A stretch of DNA of 64,000 nt from Sphingosinicella ginsenosidimutans (GTDB taxonomy: Bacteria > Pseudomonadota > Alphaproteobacteria > Sphingomonadales > Sphingomonadaceae). Location of the stretch: contig NZ_VOQQ01000001.1 of NCBI RefSeq assembly GCF_007995055.1, positions 2,649,001-2,713,000 on the forward strand, written 5' to 3'. The notes beneath the pieces were generated by a model. That model made no database searches and was not told the origin of the DNA. It saw nothing but the letters and a program-made list of their open reading frames with translations. This document shows positions 55,244-64,000 of this stretch, in pieces; the stretch's first letter is position 1; each line of letters starts with the position of its first letter. A program made the position numbers and the translations under genes.

Positions 55244-56777
55244 CCACGCCCGGCATCCGCCAGCCGAGCCGCACGTCGCCTCCATCCGGCCCGCCATCGG
55301 CGCTGGCTCTTGCGCCCGCCTGCGTCAGCGCGGCGACCACGGCCTCGCGCTCCGCCGGATTGCCGCCCGAGACCGCGATCGGCAGGCCAAGCCGCTGCGC
55401 CGCCCATGCCGCGGTCGCGATGGTTGCGGCGCCGCCGGCGTCCGGGGCGTCATCGCCGAACGTCACGCGGCCGAGCGGCGTGACCGGCGGGATGAGCGCG
55501 ATCGACCAGTCCGGCTCTCCGGCGGCGACGCGCCGCTCGAGCTGGCGATAGACGATCATCGGCGCGCCCGGCAGCTCGGCGGCGCGGACCTCGGCGCGCC
55601 GGGCATCGCGGTCGATCAGGACCTGATCCGCCGGAACCCCGGCGACGAGCGCGAGCTGGCGTGCGACCCGATCGGCGTCGCGCTGCGCATCAAGCCCGCG
55701 CGCGGCGGCGAGCTGTTGCGCCTCGGTCGCGTCATTGTCGGTATGGATCTGATCGAGCGAGACGTGGACGCGCCTGCCGAGCATCGCGCCAAGCTGATTG
55801 GTGATCGCCCGCTCCGCATCCGGCCTGTATTGCGGCGTAAGGAGCGTCGCGACGATTTCGATTGGGTCGGATCGATAGTCGACGTCGAGCCCGTTCACGC
55901 GCGCCTGATCCCCGAAATAGCGGCCGACGACCTGGCGGATCTCGCGCGAGGCCACCGTTTCCCACCCGATCTGCCGCAGCGACAGGCCCAGCGGCACCGC
56001 CAGCGCCACCATGACGGCGAGGGCGAGTGTCGCCTGGAGCCGTGTCTGCTGCGGCGACAGGTTCGGCGCAAAGCCGTAAAGGCGGGCGAGGAAGGCGGCG
56101 GAGGCCGCGATCGTCATCAGGTTCGTGAAAAAGAGAAGGAACGCGCCGCCGAGGACGGTGAGGTTCGCGGTCGCGAGGCCGAAGCCGACGACGGCGATCG
56201 GCGGCATCAACGCCGTCGCGATCGCGACGCCGACGATCGTGCCATGCTTGCCCCGGATCATCGCATAGGTGCCGGCGAGGCCCGAGAAGAGCGCGACGAG
56301 CAGGTCGAACAGGTTGGGGCGGGTGCGTGCCGCGATTTCGTCGGTCACCGTCTGGAGCGGTGAGACGAGCACGATCAGCGCGCAGAATATGGTCGCGATC
56401 ACCACGCCCGCGGCGAGCGCCCTCAGCGTCCGGCGCATTTCCGAAAGGTCGAAGGTCGCGACCGCGAAGCCGAGGCCGATAATCGGCCCCATCAGCGGCG
56501 AAATCAGCATCGCGCCGATCACGACGGCCGGCGAGGAGAGCAGCAGGCCGAGCACGGCGATGCCGGCGGACATGAGGGACATGAACGCGAAATGCGGGGA
56601 CCAGCCCGCATCGTCGCGCACCGCCGTCACCACTGCGGCGTGATCGACGCTCGCCACGACATTATGGCCCCACCAGCGCGAGAAGGGGATGTGGACCCGG
56701 TGCGGGGTCGAGTTCGCTGCAAGGGACCCGACGGGGCCGGTGCTCCCCTGGGGCGAGGCTGGTCCGTTCCTGGCCAT
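55224..56777 (-). CDS. DUF389 membrane protein
   Basis: 517 residues. The N-terminal half contains the DUF389 core with helices such as MSLMSAGIAVLGLLLSSPAVVIGAMLISPLMGPIIGLGFAVATFD and GTIVGVAIATALMPPIAVVGFGLAT, with the SSPAVVIGAMLISPLMGPI signature. The C-terminal ~230 residues are soluble and contain an OmpA/BON-like stretch (DQARVNGLDVDYRSDPIEIVATLLTPQYRPDAERAITNQLGAMLGRRVHVSLDQIHTD). Function unknown; perhaps an envelope transporter or sensor. Confidence 0.88.
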   Translation of the reverse strand: MARNGPASPQGSTGPVGSLAANSTPHRVHIPFSRWWGHNVVASVDHAAVVTAVRDDAGWSPHFAFMSLMSAGIAVLGLLLSSPAVVIGAMLISPLMGPIIGLGFAVATFDLSEMRRTLRALAAGVVIATIFCALIVLVSPLQTVTDEIAARTRPNLFDLLVALFSGLAGTYAMIRGKHGTIVGVAIATALMPPIAVVGFGLATANLTVLGGAFLLFFTNLMTIAASAAFLARLYGFAPNLSPQQTRLQATLALAVMVALAVPLGLSLRQIGWETVASREIRQVVGRYFGDQARVNGLDVDYRSDPIEIVATLLTPQYRPDAERAITNQLGAMLGRRVHVSLDQIHTDNDATEAQQLAAARGLDAQRDADRVARQLALVAGVPADQVLIDRDARRAEVRAAELPGAPMIVYRQLERRVAAGEPDWSIALIPPVTPLGRVTFGDDAPDAGGAATIATAAWAAQRLGLPIAVSGGNPAEREAVVAALTQAGARASADGGPDGGDVRLGWRMPGVANAPAG

Positions 56778-56798
56778 GGCCGGTGGCGCAGGCGGCGC

Positions 56799-58088
56799 CT
56801 AGCGCTGGTCCACCGGCACGTAGTCCCGCTGCGTCGCGCCGGTATAGAGCTGGCGCGGCCGGCCGATCTTCTGGTCCGGATCGGCGATCATCTCGTTCCA
56901 CTGGGCGACCCACCCGACGGTGCGGGCGAGGGCGAAGAGCGCGGTGAACATCGAGGTCGGGAAACCGATCGCAGAGAGGATCACGCCCGAATAGAAATCG
57001 ACGTTCGGGTAGAGCTTCTTCTCGATGAAATAATCGTCGTGGAGGGCGATCTGCTCGAGCTCCTTGGCGACGTCGAGCACCGGATCGACGATGTTGAGCT
57101 CCTTCAGCACCTCGTCGGCGGTCGCCTTCATCACCTTCGCCCGCGGATCGAAATTCTTGTAGACGCGGTGGCCGAAGCCCATCAGCCGGAAGGGATCGTC
57201 CTTGTCCTTGGCGCGGGCGATATATTCGGGGATATGTTCGGGCCGGCCGATCTCGCGCAGCATGTTGAGCGCGGCTTCGTTGGCGCCGCCATGGGCCGGA
57301 CCCCAAAGGCAGGCGATCCCGGCCGCGATACAGGCAAAGGGGTTCGCGCCCGACGAGCCGGCCAGTCGCACCGTGGAAGTGGACGCATTCTGCTCATGAT
57401 CGGCATGAAGGATGAATATCCGGCGCATCGCCCGTTCGATGATTGGATTGACCTCATAGGGCTCGGCCGGGACGCCGAAGGTCATCCGCAGGAAATTGCC
57501 GGTGTAGCTGAGGTTGTTCTGGGGATAGAGGAACGGCTGGCCGATCGAATATTTGTACGCCATCGCGGCGATCGTCGGCATCTTGGCGATGAGCCGGTGC
57601 GAGGCGATCATCCGCTGCTCGGGATCGGTGATGTCCGTGCTGTCGTGATAGAAGGCCGAAAGCGCACCGACGACGCCACACATGATCGCCATCGGATGCG
57701 CGTCGCGCCGGAAGCCGCGATAGAAGGTCGCGAGCTGCTCGTGCAGCATCGTGTGGCGGGTGATCGTGTGGGTGAACTTCTCAAGCTCCGCCCTGTTCGG
57801 CAACTCACCGTTCAGGAGGAGGTAGGAGACCTCCATGAAGGTCGAATTTTCGGCGAGCTGATCGATCGGATAGCCACGGTGGAGGAGGATGCCCGCCTCG
57901 CCGTCGATATAGGTGATCGCGCTCTGGCAGGAGGCGGTCGAGGTGAAGCCCGGATCGTAGGTGAAGACATCGGCCTGGCCGTATAGCTTGCGAATGTCGA
58001 TCACGTCGGGGCCGACCGATCCGCGCATTACCGGATAGTCGAAATTCTGGTCGCCGATCGTCAGGCTGGCCTTGTCCGCCATGGTCAT
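56799..58088 (-). CDS. gltA: Citrate synthase
   Basis: 429-residue enzyme condensing oxaloacetate and acetyl-CoA at the head of the TCA cycle. Catalytic regions [47 protein letters not shown] and [17 protein letters not shown] are present, of the larger type II kind. The ATG at 58088 overlaps the gltX stop (ATGA); a second ATG two codons later also fits. Confidence 0.97.
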   Translation of the reverse strand: MTMADKASLTIGDQNFDYPVMRGSVGPDVIDIRKLYGQADVFTYDPGFTSTASCQSAITYIDGEAGILLHRGYPIDQLAENSTFMEVSYLLLNGELPNRAELEKFTHTITRHTMLHEQLATFYRGFRRDAHPMAIMCGVVGALSAFYHDSTDITDPEQRMIASHRLIAKMPTIAAMAYKYSIGQPFLYPQNNLSYTGNFLRMTFGVPAEPYEVNPIIERAMRRIFILHADHEQNASTSTVRLAGSSGANPFACIAAGIACLWGPAHGGANEAALNMLREIGRPEHIPEYIARAKDKDDPFRLMGFGHRVYKNFDPRAKVMKATADEVLKELNIVDPVLDVAKELEQIALHDDYFIEKKLYPNVDFYSGVILSAIGFPTSMFTALFALARTVGWVAQWNEMIADPDQKIGRPRQLYTGATQRDYVPVDQR

Positions 58089-59509
58089 TTTCCCTTCCCG
58101 GTCATCTGGTCCCCGATCCGGGCGAGGCTTTCGTCCCGCCCGAGCAAAGCCAGCACATCGAATATGCCCGGCGACGTCGCCCGCCCGGTAAGCGCGGCCC
58201 GCAATGGCTGCGCGACCTGGCCGAGCTTGACGCCTTCGGCTTCAGACACCTCCCGCACGGCCTGCTCCGTCGCCTCGACGGTCCACGTGTCGAGCTTTTG
58301 AAGAGACTCGTGGACGAGGGCGAGCAGGTCTCGCGCCGCGCCTTCTAGCAGGGCCGCGGCCTTCTCGTCCACGTCCAGCGGCCGAAGCTTGAACAGAAAT
58401 TGAGCTGCCTCTGCCAACTCGTTCAAATCCTTGGCCCGAGGGGTCAGGACCGGCATCGCGCGCGTGAGCAGATCGATGTCGCCCGCATCGAGGCCGCGGC
58501 CCAGCGCGCCCTCGATCCGGTGATCGATCAGCGACGCGATCCGCCGAGGGTCGGCGGCGCGCAGATAGTGGCCGTTGAGGTTCTCGAGCTTCTTCATGTC
58601 GAAGCGGGCAGGGGCGCGGCCGACCTGCGGGAGATCGAACCACTGGATCGCCTCCTCGCGGCTGATGATCTCGGCGTCGCCATGACCCCAGCCGAGCCGG
58701 AGCAGATAGTTGAACAACGCCTCCGGCAGCATGCCGAGCTCGTCGCGATAGGTTTCGACGCCGAGCGCGCCGTGCCGCTTCGAAAGCTTCGCGCCATCGG
58801 CGCCGTGGATCAGCGGAACGTGGCCATAGGTGGGAACCGGCCAGCCCATCGCGCGGATGATCGCGATCTGGCGGAAGGCGTTGTTCAGGTGATCATCGCC
58901 GCGGATCACGTGCGTGACGCCCATGTCGTGATCGTCGACGACCACGGCAAGCATATAGGTCGGCGTCCCGTCCGAGCGGAGGAGGACGAAATCGTCGATC
59001 TCCTCGTTGCGGACGGTCACCCGCCCCTGCACCGCATCGTCGATGCTCGTTTCGCCTTCCTGCGGGGCCCTGAGGCGGACGACGAAGGGCTGATCGGCCG
59101 GGCCGTCGTCGCGGTCGCGCCAGGGACTGCGGATTCGGAACGGCCGCCGCTCCTTCTGCGCGGCCTCGCGCTGCGCGGCCAGCTCTTCCTGCGTCATCCA
59201 GCAGCGATAGGCATGGCCGCTTTCCAGCAGCGCGCGCGCGACCTCGGCGTGGCGCGCCGCGAAGTGCGACTGGAACCAGGCGTCGCCGTCCCAGTCGAGC
59301 CCGAGCCACGTCATCCCGTCGAGGATCGCGTCGATCGCCGCCTGGGTGGAGCGCGCCTTGTCGGTGTCCTCGATGCGAAGCACGAAGCGGCCGCCGAAGC
59401 GCCGTGCATATAGCCAGTTGAACAGGGCGGTTCGCGCGCCGCCGATGTGGAGGAATCCGGTGGGCGAGGGCGCGAAACGGGTGACGATGGCTTGCGGACT
59501 TGCGCTCAC
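58085..59509 (-). CDS. gltX: Glutamyl-tRNA synthetase
   Basis: 474 residues, class I synthetase. [25 protein letters not shown] carries the HIGH motif and [19 protein letters not shown] the KMSKS loop. The start is placed at GTG 59509 ([12 protein letters not shown]), with AGAAG six bases before it; a TTG five codons upstream is also open. It is translationally linked to gltA. Confidence 0.95.
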   Translation of the reverse strand: MSASPQAIVTRFAPSPTGFLHIGGARTALFNWLYARRFGGRFVLRIEDTDKARSTQAAIDAILDGMTWLGLDWDGDAWFQSHFAARHAEVARALLESGHAYRCWMTQEELAAQREAAQKERRPFRIRSPWRDRDDGPADQPFVVRLRAPQEGETSIDDAVQGRVTVRNEEIDDFVLLRSDGTPTYMLAVVVDDHDMGVTHVIRGDDHLNNAFRQIAIIRAMGWPVPTYGHVPLIHGADGAKLSKRHGALGVETYRDELGMLPEALFNYLLRLGWGHGDAEIISREEAIQWFDLPQVGRAPARFDMKKLENLNGHYLRAADPRRIASLIDHRIEGALGRGLDAGDIDLLTRAMPVLTPRAKDLNELAEAAQFLFKLRPLDVDEKAAALLEGAARDLLALVHESLQKLDTWTVEATEQAVREVSEAEGVKLGQVAQPLRAALTGRATSPGIFDVLALLGRDESLARIGDQMTGKGK

Positions 59510-59597
59510 GCGCGGCTTCTCCAAGGATGAGGGTCATGGCGACCCGGAAGGCAAGCGCCCCTAGCACAGCGAGTCATCCGGGCGAAAGCCGGGACCG

Positions 59598-61718
59598 GTG
59601 AGCGACGCGCTCGCCGATTTTGCGTCCCCCCGGCGCGCCCTCTGGATCGGCGCGGTGCGGGACCGTCTGATCGAAATCGCCGAGGCCGAGCGCGACCAGT
59701 TCCCGCTTTGGCTCCCGGTCGGACTGATGGTCGGCATCGCGGCCTGGTTCACGCTTCCCGGTCGGGACGGATGGATTGCCTTCCTGCTCGGCGCCGGAGC
59801 CGTTGCGGCGGGCGGCTTCGCGCTTTCCGAGTCCAGTCGATGGAGCCGGGCGCTCGGCATCTTCGCGCTGGCCGCCGGCATCGGTTGCGCGCTCGTTTGG
59901 GTCCGCGCGGAACGGGTCGCGGCCCCGCGGCTGGACCGACCACAGCTGATGACCTTCACCGGACAGGTCGAATCGGTCCAGGCGCTGCCGGGCGATGGCG
60001 CTGAGCGATTGCTCGTCGCGCCCGTCGGCCCAGGCCTCCCGGCCCGTCTTCGGCTCAACGTGCCGTCGGAACGCACGGTTTCCGGCCTCGTCCCCGGGGC
60101 GACGATCCGCGCGCGCGCCTGGATGATGCCGCCCGCGCCGATGGCCGCGCCTGGCGCCTATGATTTCGCTCGCGCCGCCTGGTTCCAGAAGATCGGTGGA
60201 TCGGGGCGCGCGCTCGATCTCGAGGTCGTGGCGCCGCCGGCCGGGCGCGGCTGGAATGCCGGCCTCTCGGCCCTTCGCCAGCGCCTCTCCGCGCATATCC
60301 GCGGCCGATTGGGCGGCGGAGAGGGGGCCATCGCCGCCGCGCTCGCGACCGGCGACCAGGGCGCGATCCCCGACGATGACGCCGATGCCATGCGGCGGGC
60401 CGGGCTTACGCACCTCCTGTCGGTCAGCGGCCTTCATCTCACCGCCGTGGTCGGGGCGGTCATGTTGCTGACGCTGAAACTGCTGGCGCTGAGCCCGACC
60501 TTGGCGCTCCGGTTCCGTCTTGTCGCGATCTCGGCGGGCGTCGGCGGGATCGCCGGCGTCGCCTATACGCTGCTGACCGGCGCCGAGGTGCCGACGATCC
60601 GTTCCTGCGTCGCCGCGCTGCTCATCCTCGCGGGGATCGCGCTGGGACGTGAAGCGCTGACCTTGCGGCTGCTCGCGGTCGGGGCCTTGATCGTGCTTCT
60701 GCTCTGGCCCGAATCGCTGGTCGGCGCGAGCTTCCAGCTGAGCTTTGCCGCGATTGCCTCGATCGTGGCGCTCCATGAAAATCCGCGCATCCAGGCGCTG
60801 CTCGCGCGCCGCGACGAGGGGCGGCTCCTCCGGCTCGGCCGCTTCCTGTTCGGCCTGGTGCTTACCGGCCTGGTCGTCGAGACCGCGCTGGCGCCGATCG
60901 CGCTCTTTCACTTTCATCGCACCGGCCTGTACGGAGCCGGCGCGAACGTGATCGCGATCCCGCTCACCACCTTCATCATCATGCCGCTGGAGGCACTGGC
61001 GCTGCTGTTCGATGCCGTCGGGATGGGCGCGCCATTCTGGTGGCTCGCGGGCAAGGCGCTGTCGGCGCTCCTCTGGCTGGCGCACATGACGGCGAGTTTG
61101 CCGGGAGCGGTCGCGATGCTCCCGACGATTCCGCGCCCCGCATTCGCGCTGATCGTCGCCGGCGGCCTGTGGATCTGCCTGTGGCGCACAAGCTGGCGCG
61201 CCTTCGGCCTCGTCGTTGTCGCCGCCGGCACCATCTGGGCGGTCGCGACGCCGGCGCCCGACCTCATCGTCACCGGCGACGGGCGCCACCTCGTGCTTCG
61301 CGACGATGCCGGGCGCCTCGCGCTGCTGAGGCCGCGCGCCGGCGATTATGTCCGCGACCTGCTGGCCGAGTTGTCCGGAGCGGAACCCGATTATTACGAT
61401 CTCGGCACATTACCGAATGCTGCGTGCAGCAGCGATCTATGCATGGCCGATCTGACACGCGGCCATCGCCGCTGGCGGATCGTCGCGACCCGGTCCGGCT
61501 ATCGCTTGCCCTGGGCGGAGATGGTCCGGGCCTGCGCCGGTGCCGACATCGTCGTTGCCGATCGTCGCCTGCCGCGCGGCTGCACACCTCGCTGGCTCAA
61601 GGCGGATGCAACCCTGCTTCGACAGACGGGCGGGCTCGCGATCACCCTTGGCGCCACGCCGCGCGTCGCGACCGTCGCAGCGGCCGAAGGCGCCCATCCA
61701 TGGGTCGGGTCGCGCTGA
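59598..61718 (+). CDS. comEC: ComEC/Rec2 family protein
   Basis: 706 residues. This large polytopic protein belongs to the competence channel family for single-stranded DNA uptake. The ComEC core is marked by MRRAGLTHLLSVSGLHLTAVVGAVMLL and EVPTIRSCVAALLILAGIALGREALTLRLLA. The C-terminal part corresponds to the beta-lactamase-like domain but has no HxHxDH motif, as often in alphaproteobacteria. GTG start, divergent from gltX. Uptake capacity cannot be inferred from this gene alone. Confidence 0.92.
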   Translation: MSDALADFASPRRALWIGAVRDRLIEIAEAERDQFPLWLPVGLMVGIAAWFTLPGRDGWIAFLLGAGAVAAGGFALSESSRWSRALGIFALAAGIGCALVWVRAERVAAPRLDRPQLMTFTGQVESVQALPGDGAERLLVAPVGPGLPARLRLNVPSERTVSGLVPGATIRARAWMMPPAPMAAPGAYDFARAAWFQKIGGSGRALDLEVVAPPAGRGWNAGLSALRQRLSAHIRGRLGGGEGAIAAALATGDQGAIPDDDADAMRRAGLTHLLSVSGLHLTAVVGAVMLLTLKLLALSPTLALRFRLVAISAGVGGIAGVAYTLLTGAEVPTIRSCVAALLILAGIALGREALTLRLLAVGALIVLLLWPESLVGASFQLSFAAIASIVALHENPRIQALLARRDEGRLLRLGRFLFGLVLTGLVVETALAPIALFHFHRTGLYGAGANVIAIPLTTFIIMPLEALALLFDAVGMGAPFWWLAGKALSALLWLAHMTASLPGAVAMLPTIPRPAFALIVAGGLWICLWRTSWRAFGLVVVAAGTIWAVATPAPDLIVTGDGRHLVLRDDAGRLALLRPRAGDYVRDLLAELSGAEPDYYDLGTLPNAACSSDLCMADLTRGHRRWRIVATRSGYRLPWAEMVRACAGADIVVADRRLPRGCTPRWLKADATLLRQTGGLAITLGATPRVATVAAAEGAHPWVGSR

Positions 61719-61732
61719 GCGACGCAGGGTGA

Positions 61733-62080
61733 TCAGCCGTGATCCGCCTCGACGCAGGCGAGCTCATTGCCATTGGGGTCGAGGAACTGGAAGCGCCGGC
61801 CACCGGGAAAGGCGAAGATCGGCCTGACGATCACGCCGCCCGCCTTCGTCACGGCTTCCAGGGCAGCATCGAGATTCTCGACATCGATGACCGGCAACGG
61901 CGCCTTGGTCATCTCCTCGGCATCGCCCTGCAAGCCGATGTCGGTGTCGCCGGTCACCGTCGCCGCGTAGGTCGGCCCGAACTCGGCCAGGGTCCAGCCG
62001 AACGCCGTCTCGTAGAAGACCTTGCCCGCGCCGATCGCGCGGACGGGCAGCTCGACATAATTCAGACGGGCCATAGTCAA
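61733..62080 (-). CDS. VOC (glyoxalase/bleomycin-resistance) family protein
   Basis: 115 residues, single VOC module: [36 protein letters not shown] and the closing [22 protein letters not shown] are family features; the glutamate in NELACVE would be a metal ligand. Substrate unknown. The start overlaps the lexA stop (ATGA), so it is translated from the lexA mRNA and may be under SOS control. Confidence 0.9.
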   Translation of the reverse strand: MTMARLNYVELPVRAIGAGKVFYETAFGWTLAEFGPTYAATVTGDTDIGLQGDAEEMTKAPLPVIDVENLDAALEAVTKAGGVIVRPIFAFPGGRRFQFLDPNGNELACVEADHG

Positions 62081-62727
62081 TAGCGCCGCAGCAGTCCCGC
62101 GAGCCGGCCCTGGATCTGGACCTGCTCCGGCCGATAGCGCTGAGGATCATATTGGCGATTGGCCGGGTCGAGGCGGATCATCCGCCCTTCGTGGCGCAGT
62201 GTCTTGAGCGTCGCCTCGGCATCGTCGATCAGCGCGACCACGATCTCGCCGTCGCGCGCCGTCTCCTGGCGGCGGATCAGCGCATAATCCCCGTCGAGGA
62301 TGCCGAGCTCGACCATCGAATCGCCGGCGACCTCGAGCGCATAATGTTCGCCCGGGCCGAGCAGGGCGGCCGGAACGGGCAGGGTGTCCGTGCCTTGCAG
62401 CGCCTCGATCGGCGTGCCGGCCGCGATCCGGCCGTGGAGTGGGATGTCGAGCACGTCATTGGCGGCGCGCGGCGGCGTGGGAGGAGCAGCCGAGACGCTG
62501 GCCGCGCCGCGCACCTCGGGCACCTTCAGCACCTCGAGCGCGCGCGCCCGATTGGGCAGGCGCCGGATGAAGCCGCGCTCCTCAAGTGCCGAGATCAGCC
62601 GGTGGACGCCACTCTTCGACTTGAGGTCCAGCGCCTCCTTCATCTCCTCGAACGAGGGGGACACGCCGCTCTGATGGAGGCGTTCGTCGATGTAGAGCAG
62701 CAGTTCCTGTTGCTTTCGCGTCAGCAT
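62077..62727 (-). CDS. lexA: LexA repressor
   Basis: 216-residue SOS repressor. The N-terminal winged HTH is [57 protein letters not shown]. The autocleavage site A103-G104 ([12 protein letters not shown]), nucleophile S137 (AGDSMVELG) and lysine K175 ([11 protein letters not shown]) are all present, so the RecA-stimulated self-cleavage is intact. Two overlapping LexA boxes lie upstream. The following gene is the VOC protein. Confidence 0.96.
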   Translation of the reverse strand: MLTRKQQELLLYIDERLHQSGVSPSFEEMKEALDLKSKSGVHRLISALEERGFIRRLPNRARALEVLKVPEVRGAASVSAAPPTPPRAANDVLDIPLHGRIAAGTPIEALQGTDTLPVPAALLGPGEHYALEVAGDSMVELGILDGDYALIRRQETARDGEIVVALIDDAEATLKTLRHEGRMIRLDPANRQYDPQRYRPEQVQIQGRLAGLLRRY

Positions 62728-62743
62728 CCGGTCCCTCCCGATG

Positions 62744-62786
62744 GAACATCTGCGGAACGTGTATGGAACGTTACGGGCGCTGTCAA
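62744..62786 (-). promoter_or_regulatory. lexA promoter with two overlapping LexA boxes
   Basis: Read on the minus strand: -35 TTGACA (62786-62781), 17-bp spacer, -10 TACACG (62763-62758). Across the -10 run three GTTC units spaced by 7 bp, at 62769-62766, 62758-62755 and 62747-62744. Each adjacent pair is an alphaproteobacterial LexA box (GTTC-N7-GTTC), so two boxes share the middle unit. This shows tight autoregulation of lexA. Confidence 0.88.
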
Positions 62787-62826
62787 GCATGTGCGCGCTC
62801 CGGGCCGTCCTTGCCCGACGCCCTCC

Positions 62827-63408
62827 CTAGCAGGGCCTTTCCAGGAAATTCCGCAGCAGCGCGTGGCCGTGCGCGCTCGCGATGCTTTCGGGGTGGAACT
62901 GGACGCCGTGGAGCGGCAGGTCGCGGTGCCGAAGGCCCTGGATGGTCCCGTCCGAGGCCTTCGCATTGATCGTCAGGGCGGCCGGAAGGCTTGCCCGCCC
63001 GACGACGAGCGAGTGATAGCGCGCCGCCATGAATGGCGTGGGGAGGCCGGCGAACAGGCCCTGTCCATCGTGATGGATGGCGGATGACTTGCCGTGCATC
63101 GGCACCGGCGCATGTTCGATCCGTCCGCCGAACGCCGCGGCAATCGCCTGAAGACCAAGGCAGATGCCGAGCAAGGGCCGCCGTGCCGTGGCGCAGGCAT
63201 GGACGAGTTCGATGGAAATGCCGGCCGCATCCGGCGCGCCGGGCCCGGGGGAGATCAGGATGCCGTCGTCGCCGGCCGCGAGCGTCTCCGCAGGGGTCAG
63301 GGAGTCATTGCGCACGACGCGCACTTCGGCCCCGATCTCCTTCAGATAATGGACGATGTTCCAGGTAAAGCTGTCGTAATTGTCGATGACGAGGATCGAT
63401 CGGGTCAC
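62827..63408 (-). CDS. trpG: Anthranilate/aminodeoxychorismate synthase glutamine amidotransferase subunit
   Basis: 193-residue class I glutaminase. VIDNYDSFTWNIVHYLKEIG, the nucleophile Cys in LLGICLGLQAIAAAFGG and the catalytic His-Glu in GVQFHPESIAS are intact. It feeds ammonia to a TrpE- or PabB-type partner. Its ATG overlaps the stop of the upstream PpiD-like gene, and the next gene downstream is lexA, so trpE, trpD and trpC are not adjacent as they usually are in sphingomonads. Confidence 0.93.
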   Translation of the reverse strand: MTRSILVIDNYDSFTWNIVHYLKEIGAEVRVVRNDSLTPAETLAAGDDGILISPGPGAPDAAGISIELVHACATARRPLLGICLGLQAIAAAFGGRIEHAPVPMHGKSSAIHHDGQGLFAGLPTPFMAARYHSLVVGRASLPAALTINAKASDGTIQGLRHRDLPLHGVQFHPESIASAHGHALLRNFLERPC

Positions 63409-64000
63409 TCCGTCGCGCTGCCGATCAGCCGCGCCTTCACCGCCGCGATCTCCTGGTCGTTGCGGTTGATCCGGCTCTGCATCTGGATGGCCCGGGCGAA
63501 CTGGTCGGCGAGCTCCTCGGACGCGCTCCGCGAGAATTCGGCGCGCGTCGCGGTGATCATCTCGGGATGGCCGCTTGCGTCGCCAGGCGTGCGCTGCTGG
63601 TGATAGACGACGTACCAGCCGGCATTGTTCGGCGCCGGGACCAGCTGGGCGCGGCGCTCGGGGAGACTGAACAAAGCAAGGAGCGGCGGCGCGATCTGCT
63701 GGCCGCCGCGTGACAGATCGGCGCGGCGCATGTCGATCGGCCGGGGCGCCGGCATCGCCGGCTGCGCCTGGGCGAAGGCCTGGGCCGGGGCGGTGCCGCG
63801 GTTGATCGCGTCGGCAATCTGCTGGGCGATCTGACGCGAGCGCTGGAGCGCCATGTCCTGGGCCGCGGCGTCCCGAACGCGATCGTGGATCTGGGCGAGC
63901 GGCGGTGGCGCGGCGGGGATCGCACGCTCGATGCCGAGCAGCGCATAACGTTCATTCTCGGTGATCGGCTGGATCACCGGCTCCGGATGCTCGGCGTCGA
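63405..64000 (-). CDS. PpiD/SurA-like peptidyl-prolyl isomerase, C-terminal part (5' end outside window)
   Basis: The last ~198 residues of a periplasmic folding factor. The reading frame is still open at the window edge. ENERYALLGIERAIPAAPPPLAQIHDRVRDAAAQDMALQRSRQIAQQIADAINRG and the C-terminal SEELADQFARAIQMQSRINRNDQEIAAVKARLIG match the tail of the ~640-residue PpiD-type proteins that precede trpE in sphingomonads. The parvulin domain itself would lie mostly outside the window. The stop overlaps the trpG ATG. Confidence 0.8.
   Translation of the reverse strand, partial: DAEHPEPVIQPITENERYALLGIERAIPAAPPPLAQIHDRVRDAAAQDMALQRSRQIAQQIADAINRGTAPAQAFAQAQPAMPAPRPIDMRRADLSRGGQQIAPPLLALFSLPERRAQLVPAPNNAGWYVVYHQQRTPGDASGHPEMITATRAEFSRSASEELADQFARAIQMQSRINRNDQEIAAVKARLIGSATE

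Noticed and set aside
59574..61289. 571-codon open frame on the minus strand
   Set aside because: Shadow of comEC, which shows clear family motifs on the plus strand.

Overview
The window looks like chromosome of a GC-rich alphaproteobacterium, most likely a member of the Sphingomonadales. The evidence is a nuo operon of alphaproteobacterial type, the run ppiD-like/trpG/lexA/comEC/gltX/gltA, the run zapA/6S RNA/5-FCL beside tkt-gap-pgk-fba, LexA boxes of the alphaproteobacterial GTTC-N7-GTTC form, and the families DUF2842, DUF1467 and DUF2336. The species call is inference from gene order and codon style; no rRNA gene is present.

Layout. 1-3742: the 3' part of an acyl-CoA dehydrogenase gene, a Nudix hydrolase/GGDEF pair and a DUF805 membrane protein. 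3793-14736: a tRNA-Leu(CAA) gene split exactly in its anticodon loop by a 10.86 kb integrative element. The 5' half lies at 3793-3831 and the 3' half at 14684-14736, and CTCAAAA is present at both junctions. The element is AT-richer than the backbone. It carries an HNH protein, a LuxR-type/PilZ-like pair, a CBASS-like anti-phage module (S-4TM effector and CD-NTase facing a second, divergent CD-NTase), an AbiEi/AbiEii-type toxin-antitoxin pair, a PIN-like protein, small HTH (excisionase-like) proteins and a tyrosine integrase with a one-base frameshift. It also carries a complete tRNA-Leu(CAA) of different sequence at 11031-11119, which can replace the gene the element destroyed.

14801-28267: housekeeping genes. 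These are an AI-2E-family permease, tRNA-Asp, DUF2842, 5-formyl-THF cyclo-ligase, 6S RNA, zapA, a glycolytic/pentose-phosphate operon (tkt-gap-pgk-fba) running on to an O-methyltransferase and thiE, a LytS-type histidine kinase, a membrane-anchored nuclease-like protein, an M23 peptidase, efp and an inositol-monophosphatase-family gene. 28345-45149: a complete nuoA-N operon for respiratory complex I, with separate nuoC and nuoD. It is interrupted by four non-nuo genes: a lipoprotein and a small membrane protein between nuoE and nuoF, and two related secreted proteins between nuoF and nuoG. Palindromic repeats lie between nuoG/nuoH and nuoI/nuoJ. 45202-48779: birA, coaX, ribonuclease J and DUF1467.

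48850-55243: a little-known set consisting of a long coiled-coil membrane protein, an Hpt-like protein, a nucleotidyltransferase/CDP-alcohol-transferase-like membrane protein, a DUF2336 protein and a PAS/histidine-kinase-like protein. Both phosphotransfer proteins lack the expected histidine. 55224-64000: a DUF389 membrane protein, gltA, gltX, comEC, a VOC protein, lexA with two overlapping LexA boxes, an isolated trpG, and the 3' end of a PpiD-like peptidyl-prolyl isomerase gene.

The main discovery candidates are the tRNA-splitting element with its own spare tRNA, and the divergent two-synthase CBASS-like locus inside it.
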